From Apis mellifera (taxonomy: Eukaryota > Arthropoda > Insecta > Hymenoptera > Apidae), in the NCBI RefSeq assembly GCF_003254395.2, contig NC_037653.1:4647783-4711782 (forward strand): a DNA stretch of 64,000 nt, in the 5' to 3' direction. The notes beneath the pieces were generated by a model, which saw nothing but the letters and a program-made list of their open reading frames with translations, did no database searches and was not told where the DNA came from. Below, one piece after another: positions 48,901 to 60,800 of the stretch; the stretch's first letter is position 1; each line of letters opens with the position of its first letter. The translations under genes were made by a program, and so were the position numbers.

Positions 48901-49859
48901 TCGATCCTTCTCGTATATCCGTTGTTTCGACGCCAGTCTCAGAAGGGGAGGGGAGGGGGGAGAAGGAGATGGCGTTGGCGGCGAGAGCGCGTTTCTCCAT
49001 TGTGTCGACCGTTTTTCCACAGGCTGTAAACGCGTTATTAGGAGGTTTTCGCCCGCTTTTGTGCGTGCACCGTGACCCAGTTCCCCCGCGTGACATTTCG
49101 CCACCGTTTTCCGCGTTCACAAGTACCTTGACATCTTTCTCAACAACTTTTTCTGGAACGTTTTATCCGCCTTTACTATTTACCCGAACGCCACCTCTCC
49201 CCACTCCCTACATGCAGTCCCTCCCTCCCCTCCCCATCTCCTTCTTCTGGGAGGAGAGAACCGAGATACTCTCGTGCGTTTAGAAGCGACCATTTACTTT
49301 TAATTCGATTTAAATTTCGATGTATCACGCATGCGCGTGTATTAACCAATCCTTCGGTTCGTTTCGGTTTCTTTCGTGACGGGAGAGAAAGTTGATCGGT
49401 CGTATTATTCCTCGTGATTGAATCCAAACCAAATAATTTGATAATTAATAGTGTTTCTTGTTCGTGTCATTGTGAAATAGGCGGGATGAGGCTTCCATCA
49501 AAAAAATTTCTTTCGAACGAAATTTATTATTTCGCCTCTGTCTCGTTTACGAGCCGGTTATAAGCACGCGCGAAACACCTTTTTTTTCATATTCCGTTCC
49601 TCGAAACGGAGATCAAAGCGGCTCCCACGTTCGTTCGAATATTCAGGTATCGCTTTTGCGGTTCAAGGACTCGTGGATGAATCGAGGTCAAGGGTCGAGT
49701 TTCATCGGCGAGCACGTTTCTTTTTTTTCTTTTAAATCGGTTTTTTCCTTCAAGAGGATAATTTTAACAACCGGCGAAGAATCGGTGGAACGATTTGGCG
49801 GATGGAAATGTTATTAACAGATAATAAACCTGTTTGGTGGTGCATAATTCGCCCCTTGA

Positions 49860-50110
49860 TGATTTAATATTAGCGTTCTGGCGTGGCCGGCGATCGTGTC
49901 GGTGTGGACTCGCATGTGTTTGCGGCGTGTGTGCACGGTAGCCGCAAACGATAACGCCAAATGTTGGATTAATTGTAGCGTTGCGATACCTGTTTACGTG
50001 GAAACTGTTATCCGGCTCGGATGATTATTTAATTACACCGGTGGTCGCACTCGGTATCGGTGCGCTATGGATTAATAGAGGCCCTCCTAATTAATCTTTA
50101 ATCTTAATTT
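49860..50110. promoter_or_regulatory. GC-richer island with homeodomain-type sites
   Basis: A 250-base island of higher complexity with several TAAT/ATTA cores (GGATTAATTG, TTTAATTACACC, GGATTAATAG, CCTAATTAATC) embedded among CpG-containing words such as GTGTTTGCGGCGTGTGTGCA. It has no poly-T runs or simple repeats, unlike its flanks. It looks like a conserved intronic enhancer, but conservation cannot be tested here. Confidence 0.3.
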
Positions 50111-53100
50111 TTTCCGGTAGAGTGCACTCGCGTTGTTAGCAAAGTTTACCATTGATAATTACCATTGAAAGGAACGAAGGAACGCTCTGAGACTCGAAGT
50201 ATTTTGGAATGTATATTTAACTTTTAAGTTTCGATGATTGATCAGAGGTGAGTTCTTTTAAATAATTTCTTCTAATAGACTAGTGTCGAATTGAACAAAT
50301 AACTGGTTAAAAATTTGGAATAAAATTACTTAGAAATAATTACTTATTATATGCTCAAATAACGTTTATTGGTTATTATCGATCGTGGCTTTTCATGTAG
50401 TCTCCACCATTTGCAATGGATTATTAAAGCAACTTTATAACCAATCAAATTTTATCCTTTAATGTCAAATACAAAATAATATTCTTCACCTTTTTCTTCT
50501 AATTTTTTAAATATATCTTATGCTTTCTTCACGAATTTGGATCCCTAAAAGTTCAAAAAGTATCAATTTAAGAAGAATAATTTTATTATTTATTATATTC
50601 ATTTACAAGACGTAGTAAAAAAGCTTACTTTTAAATTACATCATTTCTTGCATGAAGGAGGATCAAAGTGACCCAAGTATCGTAAATAAACTTCAAAAAT
50701 AATCATATCTACGAGAGCCAGCCAGATCATGGTACCAAACTTTTCGCAATATCGCAATTTTATTCGGTTGAATCCAAAGGAAGTTTGGACGAAAAGCATC
50801 CCGCTGCTGAAATTTCAAATTTTTATTACCATTAAACGAGGATTCCTCGGACGAGGGAATGTAATTGCATCATTTTTTGGCTACAACGCGGTCATAAACC
50901 GCCCTCCTCCCTCCCCTCCGATTATCTTCGATCGGGTGCAGATTGCACATTGCACCCCATCCATCCGCTTCGATCGTTATTTAAGATGGAAACTTTTCCA
51001 TTTCCAACTGGAAATGGCGACACGACACGAAGAAAAATTTACTTTCGAGTTGGAACTCGCCCTCCAATTGGTATTCCGTTTCCAAAGGGTTTGTCGGCCC
51101 GTTATGTTGGTAATACGTTGGTAATATCAGACGGTCGTGTCGGTTATGCAACGTGAGTTTGGCCAAGATAACATTGGCCAAAAAAGAAATAAAGAAAGAA
51201 GATAGTTCCAAAGAGTTTTTTATTTTTCTTCATTTCTCAATTTTAATGGAGAAATCTTATTGTCGAGAAGTTGGAGGGAAAATCAACGAAATACGAGATA
51301 ATAATAAATTGGCCGAGAAAAGTATCGTTCCAAAGAATAGGATATCGTACGATTGTTGAGAAATTCCAATGTAAACTGAAATCAATAAAATTCAAGAGTT
51401 AATTATCTTTGTCACAGGATAACGATTAATTGATAATAATAGTAAAGAAGTATTGCAATTTTATTCTTCTATTAAGAAATTGGTATTTGTAACAATTTTA
51501 ATTATTTTACTCTTCTTAAATCGGTTATCGAATTTCAAAAAAGTCGTATCGTACAATTGTCAAGAAGTTTCAGAGGAAAGTGAAATCGACGCGTCGATTG
51601 GATTCGTTAAATCCAAGTGCAGCGCTAATTATCTCCATCGACAAGAGTAGCAATTAACGATTCTCCTGCTACATTACATTCAGGAACCTCATTATAAATT
51701 AAATTAATCTGCTCTCATCTTGCTTGGTCAGATCCTGCAGGAAAAATAGTCAAAAATCGTGAAAGAAAAAGAAAAAGAAAAAAAATAATTTTTTCTTTCA
51801 TTTAATCTTCGTTACGAAATAACATAACCTATAAAAATCATACTCGGTCGATAAAGAATCTGTAATCCGAATATACGAGTAATATTCGCAACAAAATAAC
51901 AAATAATATGATAAAACGATTAATATGTTGAATAAAATATAACGAGTAATTAAATAAGAATAACCGATAAACGATATTCTCAGTCGATAAATTAAATTAA
52001 TAAAGTGAAATAAATTCTCCGACAAATAAACGACGAGTTATTTAAGATTAAAAAAAGCAGGGAAAAAATTGGATGTAAAGAGGGAAATAAATAAATAAGT
52101 AAATAAAACAAGATAACAAGCTATGGGAGGCCCTCCTAATGCTCATTCGACGCAACGAATCGACGAATACTTTCCACGATTTCGCGCTCGAGTACCGCGG
52201 CGACCGAGTTCATTTCCGTAATTGATGTTGCATAAAGTCGAGTCCCCAAGTTACGTAACTTTCGAGGGTAGACCTCTCCTACTAACGAACTCGTAATCAC
52301 GAAACGAGAGCAACGAATATATTCCTCTTGACTATCGTTTAAGAAGCCACGGCCGGCAGATGGAGGAAGAAACGTATGCGCGGGCACAACTGCATTGCAT
52401 GTTGGAGTGTAGTCGTTAGAATGAGTATTCTGGGTATCGAGAAAATTAGATTTTCTCTTCTGAATTCGAAAAAAGAGAGGGAAAAATTGGTGACAATAAT
52501 ACTTGCCAATTGAGAAGCATCCAATATATGAAAGAACGGATACACTTGTCATTGGAACGGATATCGCTTCTTCGATTATTCTAACCTCAAACGTAAGAAT
52601 ATTTTCTAGAATAGAATTAAACATTTATCTCGAAAGATTCTTCTCACAGTGAAATTCGAAATTCAATCTTCTGATTCTCGATATTTTCTTTTATTCGTTT
52701 TCTTCGAAAATAATACTTTCGAATATAATATATTCGACAACGTTTTTTCGATGTCGCGTGCAACACCGTCGTTACGTTTAATGAGTCCACGGAGAGAAAA
52801 AAGAACGTATCGCTTACAACGTTTTTTGATACGCGTAATAAACGAAGTCACGTTTGATCCTCGTTGAAGTAGAAAAAAAAAAGAAAAGGAGAGAGGGAAG
52901 GAAAAAAAAAGTTGCATCGTTGATGTAAAATTCATCGGAATTCGACAAGTCACGTTGGCTGTTTTCCGCGTTTTCTCGGTCGGACGGCGTTTTCCCCGTT
53001 TCAGAGCAGCGATTTTCCGGCAGCCGGCATTCGAACAACGGCTTTCATTACTTCGTAACGAATATTCGTCGTGTACCGCCTGTGTATAATGCGCGGCTTT

Positions 53101-54652
53101 GTTTTTTACCCCGGTTGTTCGCCCTTTCAGTCACGTTGCACCATTTCTCCTTTCGAATATCACCGCCTGGATGGATGTAATTTGACCGAAGAACCGAAAT
53201 ACCCCCCGTGGACATTCAAAATAGCTATTCACCCTCTTTCCTCTTTCCTTTTTTTTTTTTTCGTTCCACGATTCTTGCTCAATTTAAATTTTTCTCTTAA
53301 TTCTCGTTTTTTTTTTTCTATTTATTTTAATTATAATTTCAAGTTTGATATTACTTTCCACCTTCTCCTTTCCTTTTTTTTTTCAATTTAATCCGGAAGA
53401 AATATCGAGTGAAAATTTTTCAAGTATTTTTGTCCTTCAGGATGATGATCCCTCCTCGATTCGAATTTTTCTTTCTATCTCCGATTTCCCTCCTTTTTCT
53501 AATCTTTTAGATTTAATCGATTTTCTTTTTCTTCTTCGCGTTTTTGTAATTTATATTTTAACGAGAGAATCGAATTTGAATCTCGAAAAATTCAAAATGT
53601 TCTATCTCTGATTTTTCCTTCTTCCTTTTAATTTCACTCGATTATTTTATAATCAGGTTTATTCAATTTTTCCTATTTTTTTTTTTATAATTTGCACTTA
53701 TAACAAAAATACATTTTTTTCCAATCTCTTTCTCAATTCAAACTTTTTCTTTTTAATTTTAAATTTAATCGATCCCTCCCCCCTCCTTTCTTCTTTCTCT
53801 ATTTTTCTCTATTTTCGTAATTTCGTAATTTAACCACGAACGATCAAAATGTTCCTCCCCTCTTCTCCCATCCTGTCTTCGGATTTTCACTCCCTCCCCT
53901 CCCTTCATCTCTCTCTCTTTAATCTCAGATTTAATCGATTCTTCCTATTTTTCTAGCTTACCAATAGAAATCGATATATCGTGTTTGTTCGTAGATAGAT
54001 ATCGCAAGAATAATCGGTATCAAGTTGATTTTTAATTCTTATGCCCTCTCTCCCAAATCGATTTTGAAATCGCATTTCACCCGGGGGATTTCACGAAGGG
54101 GGGAATTTCGTTTAATGTAAATACGCGAACAAACATCGAAACGCGATGTAATAAACAGACTGTTGCAAATAGAATACTGAAAACGAGGTTCAAGTTTGAT
54201 TCCAATATGAAATTAAAGTAAAATTGCTTCGATTTTAATGGTTCTTATTTAACTAGGCTTTTAACTAGGGGGAAAAAAAGAAGAAAGATTAAAAGGTATT
54301 GTAACTTTGGTTTTTAAAATTAAATTTTAAAAACTATTTGTTTTAGAATCATTATCGTTGCGATTCAAATTAGAATTGGAGAATTTACTAAATAAATTTT
54401 ACTAAATTTTATTACTAACAATGTTAAATACATACGATTCACAAATTAAATAAATTAAATTCTCAGATCAATCTCTCTACAAATAGAAGAAATACAATGG
54501 AATATTTCCACGAGATGAGATTTAACAAATAAATTTCCCAAGGAGATGAACTTATATATATGATATAAAATACATCATTCGCGTAATAAAGATCCACGTA
54601 AAGGTTCTATATCAAACGCCACAAATCCACCAATCCAATTTCTCGTTCTCGT

Positions 54653-55151
54653 CCAATCAGCATCCGAGATTCCATTACGAAACTCGATCGAAACAAGATG
54701 GCGGGGAGCGGACAGTTTTTGGCCGAATAACGTGGATTCGAAGCAAATATCTAATCTGAAACGAAAAGTTTCCGTGAGAATTTGGCCTCGGTTCGCCGGA
54801 AGTTTCCTTGGCTTAGCAAGAATTCTTCTAGGATTTTTCGGCTCTGAGAAAGGCGGGCCGAATATTTCTAGTGACGTCTGGCCGCGTCTAACCCCTAAAC
54901 TTTTCCACTTTTAATACCGGATACGCTTTTTAAATCGATTGCTCGAATATGCAGCTGGATGGATTTCCGCGGATCGAACTTTCTTCTACCGGATGTTTTC
55001 CAAGATTCGTTGAATTGTACAAGATTCGAAGAGTTGGAGGAATTTTTTTTTTTATTCCTTTAATGACTGTGAATTTTTGTGAAAATGGTTAAATTGCATT
55101 GGATTTATGCGATTTGAGTAATTGGGATTAGTTAACAGTCGTGTGGTTAAG
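54653..55151 (+). promoter_or_regulatory. Internal promoter and first-exon candidate
   Basis: CCAATCAG at 54653-54660 is a perfect CCAAT box. CAAGATGGCGGGG at 54694-54706 is a near-perfect YY1-type initiator element, about 40 bases downstream. The following 450 bases are less AT-rich and end with an excellent donor, TTAAG|GTAAGTT, at 55151/55152. The ATG in the YY1 word opens only a ten-codon frame (MAGSGQFLAE), so any exon would be a 5' UTR. A start here could supply a Btk29A transcript lacking the PH domain, as known for Drosophila; that link is inference. Confidence 0.4.
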
Positions 55152-55531
55152 GTAAGTTAATTTAAATTACAGATATTATAATTTATTAGAATTTTATTCT
55201 TTGTATCTTTAGAATAGACTTTTTATCATTATTTGTATTATATTTCAGGCGAAGAATGGAAAATTGGATGAAATTTAAAAAGAAAGTGACTTTCATCTCG
55301 TTTATTATCTTCGTGAATTCTGATTTTAATAATGATTTTAAAAAAAGAATGGTATAAAGGATAAATACGACATATTTTTTTATACATTTTAATAGTTCTT
55401 TATGAAAATTACATATAAAGGGCCGAATTTTAAAAGAAGGAGAATAAAATAGATAAGTATATCAAATTTTAAAACATAGTTTTAAGTAAAATGTTGAAAA
55501 AATGTATTTTTGGATGTATGGCGCTTAAAAA

Positions 55532-55583
55532 GGTAAGTATGTAAAAGGTAAGTATGTAAAAAGGTAAGTATGAAAGGTAAGTA
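55532..55583 (+). repeat. Four tandem GGTAAGTA words (forward)
   Basis: GGTAAGTA occurs at 55532-55539, 55547-55554, 55563-55570 and 55576-55583, separated by TGTAAAA-type spacers. Each is preceded by A, so each reads as a perfect 5' splice site AG|GTAAGTA on the sense strand of the host gene. Spacing of 13-16 bases identifies it as a small tandem repeat. Confidence 0.9.
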
Positions 55584-55659
55584 TATTAAATTGTAAAAAA
55601 AAATTTTTTAATTTCGCGCAAATTAATTTTAAAAGTTGAAATGTTCGAAAAATTTCAAC

Positions 55660-56040
55660 AATTCTTGGAAATGACGTCAAATTCTTGGAATTTCTAAAAT
55701 TCTTGGAAATGACGTCAAATTCTTGGAATTTCTAAAATTCTTGGAAATGACGTCATATTCCTAGAAAAGGTTGAAGAAAAAAAATTTTTCTCGAAAACTC
55801 GACTTTGTATCAGGAGAACATAACTTGATAGGAGGTCGTTCGAAGAATTTTTCCCAGAATTTCGGCACTTCTTAGAAATGACGTCAAATTCTTAGAATTA
55901 TCGAAATTCTTGGACGAGTGAAATTTTTGGCCAATTTTTCCACTTTGTATTAGGAGAACATGAGTTGATAGGAGGTCGTTCGAAAAATTTTTCCTGGAAT
56001 TTCGACACTTCTTGGAAGTGACGTCAAATTCTTAGAATTT
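55660..56040. repeat. Repeat block with five CRE palindromes TGACGTCA
   Basis: TGACGTCA is present at 55672-55679, 55710-55717, 55748-55755, 55879-55886 and 56019-56026, each in the context TTCTTGGAA(A)TGACGTCA or close to it. The first three lie in a 38-bp tandem repeat (ATTCTTGGAATTTCTAAAAT spacer). The last two lie in a 140-bp repeat that also carries AGGAGAACAT, TTGATAGGAGGTCGTTCGAA and TTTTTCC. TGACGTCA is the consensus site for CREB/ATF bZIP factors; TTCTTGGAA is also a STAT/HSF-like half-palindrome. Confidence 0.9.
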
Positions 56041-56139
56041 TCGAAGTTTTTAAAATTATACCAAAAGAGCGAACAACCAGGCATTGCATTAAAGTATATT
56101 TTTTAATTTTTACGTTTTTCACGTTATTATTATAAAAAT

Positions 56140-56297
56140 TACTTACCTGATATACTTACCTGTTTTAGTGTACTTACCTTTTTTTTTATAATTACTCCTT
56201 TAAAATGTTACATTTGCAGTAACAAATTCATCATTTTATTTGATTTTTTAATCATTTTACTTAATTCTAATTATGGAAATTTATTATTATACTTACC
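56140..56297 (-). repeat. Four TACTTACC words (inverted GGTAAGTA)
   Basis: TACTTACC occurs at 56140-56147, 56153-56160, 56171-56178 and 56290-56297. They are the reverse complement of the four forward GGTAAGTA words 600 bases upstream, so the CRE block is flanked by inverted arrays. Confidence 0.88.
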
Positions 56298-56489
56298 TAT
56301 TTTATACTTATCCTTTTTATACTCAATTTTTTCAACTGTTATTCTTCAGAAACTGCTATAAAAGATAAAATATATTAAAAATTTGTATATAATTGTAATT
56401 TTAATTGTAATTTGTATAATACATGAAAATATAGATAACATGTATAAAATGCACATATCTGTTTATTGAATTTTAACTAAAAAAATTAC

Positions 56490-57120
56490 CTATCTTTGAA
56501 CTGCTATAAGTTTTGAAAGAAATGTTGTATAAAAGTCAGCCAGGGTTTATTTTAAAGCCTGAAACGTTTTATTTTCATATATCTGAATTAAATTTTTCCT
56601 CATAAATTTATTATATTGAAAAATAGAATAAAAAAAAGTTTTTTTTTTTTCTAAATTTTGTAATTTCAATCGATTCTAACAAGCTTAATAAACTTTCTAC
56701 GAATTTTATTTTGCAATAAGCTTTTGGAGAGAAGTTTCTTCTTTATAATGAGCTCTCAAAAGTTATTATACGATTTTTTTTTTATTCTTCAAGCTCACTT
56801 TTCATTCAAGACAGCAACGAAAAAAAATCATAGGTCAACTTTTAAGGGCTCATTATAAAGTAGAAACTTTGCTCTAAAAGATCATTATAAAACTAATTGC
56901 GAAAAAAATTAATTAACGTTTGTAGAATCGATTGAAAGTGTAAAATTATTAAAAAAAAAAAATTACCTTTAATTTTCCCTCGTTTTTTAATATAAAAAAG
57001 ACTTGAGAAAAAATTCAATTAAATATCTGAAAATAAAAATTTTGCTCTTTGAAATAAGTTGAGAATGATTAGTGTAAGATATTTCATTCTAAAATTACAG
57101 CAATTCAAAAATTGTCAATC
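56490..57120. repeat. Fold-back (hairpin) element, unit A
   Basis: An imperfect inverted repeat of about 620 bp centred near 56805. The left arm from TTGAACTGCTATAA (about 56497) pairs with the complement of TTACAGCAATTCAA (ending about 57113). Inside, TTTCAATCGATTCTA (about 56665) pairs with TAGAATCGATTGAAA (about 56924), and TTTATAATGAGCTCTCAAAAG (left, shown from 56743) pairs with CTTTTAAGGGCTCATTATAA (about 56840). The arms diverge by scattered substitutions and indels. No transposase is present; it could be a non-autonomous fold-back element or a long hairpin RNA source. Confidence 0.8.
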
Positions 57121-57745
57121 TTTAAACTGCTATAATTTTGGAAATAAATATCTTATAATAATCAATCAAAACTCATTTTAAAAAGTGAAACCTTTACTTT
57201 CACATATCTTGGTTAAATTTTTCTTCAGATATTTCTTTTATATTGAAAAATGAGATGGAAAATTGAAGATTGTCTTTTTTTAAAAATTTCACAAGTTCAA
57301 TCTACTTTAGAGATTCTAATAAATTTTTCACGCACTTTATTTTACAATGATCTTTTAAAAGGAAATTTTTTCTTCTTGAGTTCTCAAGAATTATTATACG
57401 ATTTTTTTCCATTCTTTAAGTTCAGTTTTTATTCAAGATATGATACAGCAATGGAAAAAAATTCTTCAACTTTTAACGATTCATTATTAAGTAAAAGTTT
57501 AACTTTAAAAACTTAGTACAATGCAAATTGCACAAACTATTTATCAATCGTAGAATCATATAAATTTATAAAATTTTTAAGAAAAGAAATTATTTTCGAT
57601 TCTCCACTCCATTTTTTAATATAAAAGAATCATCAGAGAAAATTCAATCGAGACACGTGAATTGAACATGCTTTGTTTCTTAAAATGAACTTTGATTGAT
57701 TGTCATACGATAATTTTTTTTCAAAATTACAGCAATTCAAAAATA
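57100..57745. repeat. Fold-back (hairpin) element, unit B
   Basis: A diverged second copy of the upstream fold-back unit, in tandem and offset by about 620 bp, centred near 57425. It starts TTTAAACTGCTATAATTTTG (about 57120), contains TTATACGATTTTTT and TATTCAAGATA in its centre as unit A does, and ends AAATTACAGCAATTC (about 57727). An 88-codon frame inside it (57250-57516) is not conserved in unit A and is not a gene. Confidence 0.78.
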
Positions 57746-60170
57746 TTCTTATACTCAATTTATATAAATAACTAATTTTTCAAGAAAATTTCAATATAAT
57801 TACTGTACTAAAATAAGTATCTTTATTCAAAATAAATTCCTCAATTTTCTTACCTGAAACAAAATAAAAAGAAATAATCATTATCTTTAATAGTTAAAAA
57901 TAATTAAAAATCCTCAATGAAAAATCAAAGAAAATGTTCTAAATAACTTATATTCACTTACACAACAAATGATCAATTTTCCAAAAGGAAGATAATTATG
58001 ATAAGCTCAATTCATATAATATCGAGCAAGGATGAGTTAAACTGTGGCAGACGTGACGCTTGATAAGCCTTTTTTATTTCTCCTGGCAGGATATTTAAAT
58101 TGTAAAACACCACAACCTCGAATTGATTTCGAGGCAGGCTGGTTTGATTTAAATGTAAAACAGCTTCCTTCACGAGTAACCATTTTCGAAGGAAAAAGCT
58201 TAATCCTGCACGTTTTTCCAAGGGAAGAAATAAAAGTGTATGGAATCGCGCTCGAGATTTTGTTCGAGAAGCGTCCGCTTCATTTCCCGTTGAATTATCC
58301 AGGAATAACAATTTTTCCACGGTGAATTTTTGTTCCCGTGCGTTTCACGTCCTCGAGGATACCCTTTATCTTCGAATTAAAAGAGTTATGCGATGGAATA
58401 TTATGATACTTACGTGGACCTCGCGTGGAAAATATTCCACGTAATTTTCATCTTTTCCACTCTTCTTCCTTTATTTTCTTTTTTGTTTTTCTAAAAAAAA
58501 ATTTTAACAAATTTTAGAATAAAAATTAAGAAAATTTAAAATAATTTTTAAAAGATTTTTTATATACCTTATAATAATCCTTAAATAATTATTATATATT
58601 GATATTTTTAAACCAAAATATTATTCGTTATCTTTTATTTTTTATTATTATTTGAAAATAATTTATTCTTTTATTTTATCTGAAGTAATTATTCCTTCTT
58701 TATATTCGTTATTTTTATTTTAAATAAAAAAAGAATTCAATTCCTGTAGCTATATGTATAACATCGATACTAGCAATTGCATTTCAATTGCTGCCGTTTT
58801 TTTTTTTTTTTTTACATGGCTTTCCACGAAAAATGCAAATAAGTTCCGCGGTATATATCGTTTCTCGTTTGCTGAAAATTCCTCTCATTTCCTTCATTAT
58901 CTTGGTAACAGGCAACTACTCGAAGATTTATAGCCACTCGAAGATATCGTTGAACCGTACGCTAATAAATAGAAAAGGATAGAAAAGGGTAAAATTTTCC
59001 AGTCGAAACTTGCCCACCAGCCTGTTCGTCCGCTTTAATTTCATCTTTTATTCATCCGTGTCCATCTCGTCCCATCTGGCAATTATTACTATTAATTTCA
59101 CTCGGAACGATCGCATAGAATGATTTTTAATCGCCTCGTAAATGCACGAGAATGTTTGAAAGGTTATTTTTTAAAAAGTGTACAGATACAAAAAAAAAAA
59201 TTATGCGATGTAATGCATTTTTTAATGCAGATTTTTAGTAGAGTGTTAAATTTTAGCAAATCCATAGAAATCTCTATTGATCTCAGTCGAAGTCCTGATT
59301 ATTTGATTTGTAAAATTTTCTTTAATAATCGTACAATATCGAAAAGCAAAATTTAATAATTGATTAATCCTTTAGACTCTACTTTCTATTTTATGTTAAA
59401 TTGTTTAAACAGTGAAAAATATTTAATAAAATTACCTGCTTATTCGTCTTCTAATATACTTCTAATTTTTTTGAATACGCCTTAAGAGTTGAATATTAAA
59501 ATTCACTAGAGCGTATAGGTTAACTGAGTCCATCAATACTTTTGGAGGTTATAAAAAAAGATTATACGGATTGAGATTGAGAATATCGAGAATTTTCATT
59601 ATTTATTCTTATTAATTTTTTTGAAATCATATATTACTAACCTATTATTTATCGTTATCAATTTGCAAAACTCGTTCATGAAAAAGCGTCCAGGAAAAAT
59701 TTATCATTGATAATTATCGTAATACACGCAATGGGCAGATTATCTATCTCGCTCGTTACATTAATTAGTTTGATATTGGTCACGAGTGCTGAATTATTCG
59801 AATAAAATCCCAAGATAAAATCCCAGTGGCATCTATAGAACTCGAGTAAAGAATAAAAAGAGGCAATGCAATCGATGGTTAAACATCACACGATCTCTTT
59901 TTCTTTTTTTAACACTGTCCCTCTATTGGAATCACAGTGGTGCTCGTCACTGGAACGAACGATTTTTATACAAATCTTGGGACAAGAGGCGCGGCACTCA
60001 CAGAATCCTGCAATTATTTTGTTACTGCACAACAACGATGCCAATCGAAACGAATCGTTTCGCTCTCGATCGACCGCAACAATTTCACTCTTCATTTTCG
60101 TGACGCTGCCGTAATCATTTTTATTTTATTTCCATTTCTTCGTTATATCGGATTCAATAATATGTATTGA
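57746..60170. other. Intronic sequence without recognised features
   Basis: Mostly AT-rich. One GC-richer segment at 58030-58330 has open frames on both strands (93 codons + and 102 codons -), which is what low stop density gives by chance; neither resembles a known protein. A poly-T run is at 58797-58812. Confidence 0.5.
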
Positions 60171-60179
60171 ACGATTATT

Positions 60180-60800
60180 TATTTATGATCCAATTGTTTA
60201 CTTATTCATTTGTGAAGCGGAATACTGATTATGTACTTTATGTGATTTTGTACTTGGTGCATTAATATATTCACTCACTTGCAAACTTAATCCGTTATGG
60301 ATTATGTAAGTGATTTGTTATATCGTCCATTTATTAATCTATTGCTTTATTATACCAATAATTCACTCATTTATTCACTTGCTAATTTAATAACTAGATT
60401 ATTTATTGATTTGGATATTTAATAGGTTAACAATGTATTCACTCATTTGATAACCTATCAATTCAATTTTTATTTATCAGATCAATCATTTGCCAATTCA
60501 CTTGTTAGCATATCCATTCAATAACTAACTCAACACTTATTAATTTTCTCACTAATAATTAGATCATTAATATATTATTAACTCATTCAATTTAATCATC
60601 ACTCTCACTAACTTATCAACTCGACTCGTTCACTAACTCAATCATTTTATTAACCTTCGACAACAATTATTCATAAAAAATTCTCCTTCACTGGCTCACC
60701 TATACATAATTATTCCACTCGTGCTTAATTACCATATTCTTGAAGCGACTCGTCTTCAATATCAACATCTTACTTTCTCGGTCATTTGCTTACTCATTAG
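60180..60800. repeat. Cryptically repetitive TTCACTCATT-rich stretch
   Basis: Variants of ATTCACTCATTTG, TTCACTTGC, CTCACTAA and ACTCATT recur about every 20-40 bases without a fixed period (for example near 60272, 60361, 60438, 60495, 60550, 60585). The rest is AT-rich filler with ATTAAT and TTTAAT. It seems to be a decayed or slippage-generated simple repeat. Confidence 0.55.

Noticed and set aside
52136..52624. 162-codon frame on the - strand
   Set aside because: Mixed composition without a recognised domain and no supporting splice pattern; chance frame in a locally less AT-rich segment.
58012..58325. Overlapping 93- and 102-codon frames on opposite strands
   Set aside because: Neither has a recognised domain; both follow from a short stop-poor segment.
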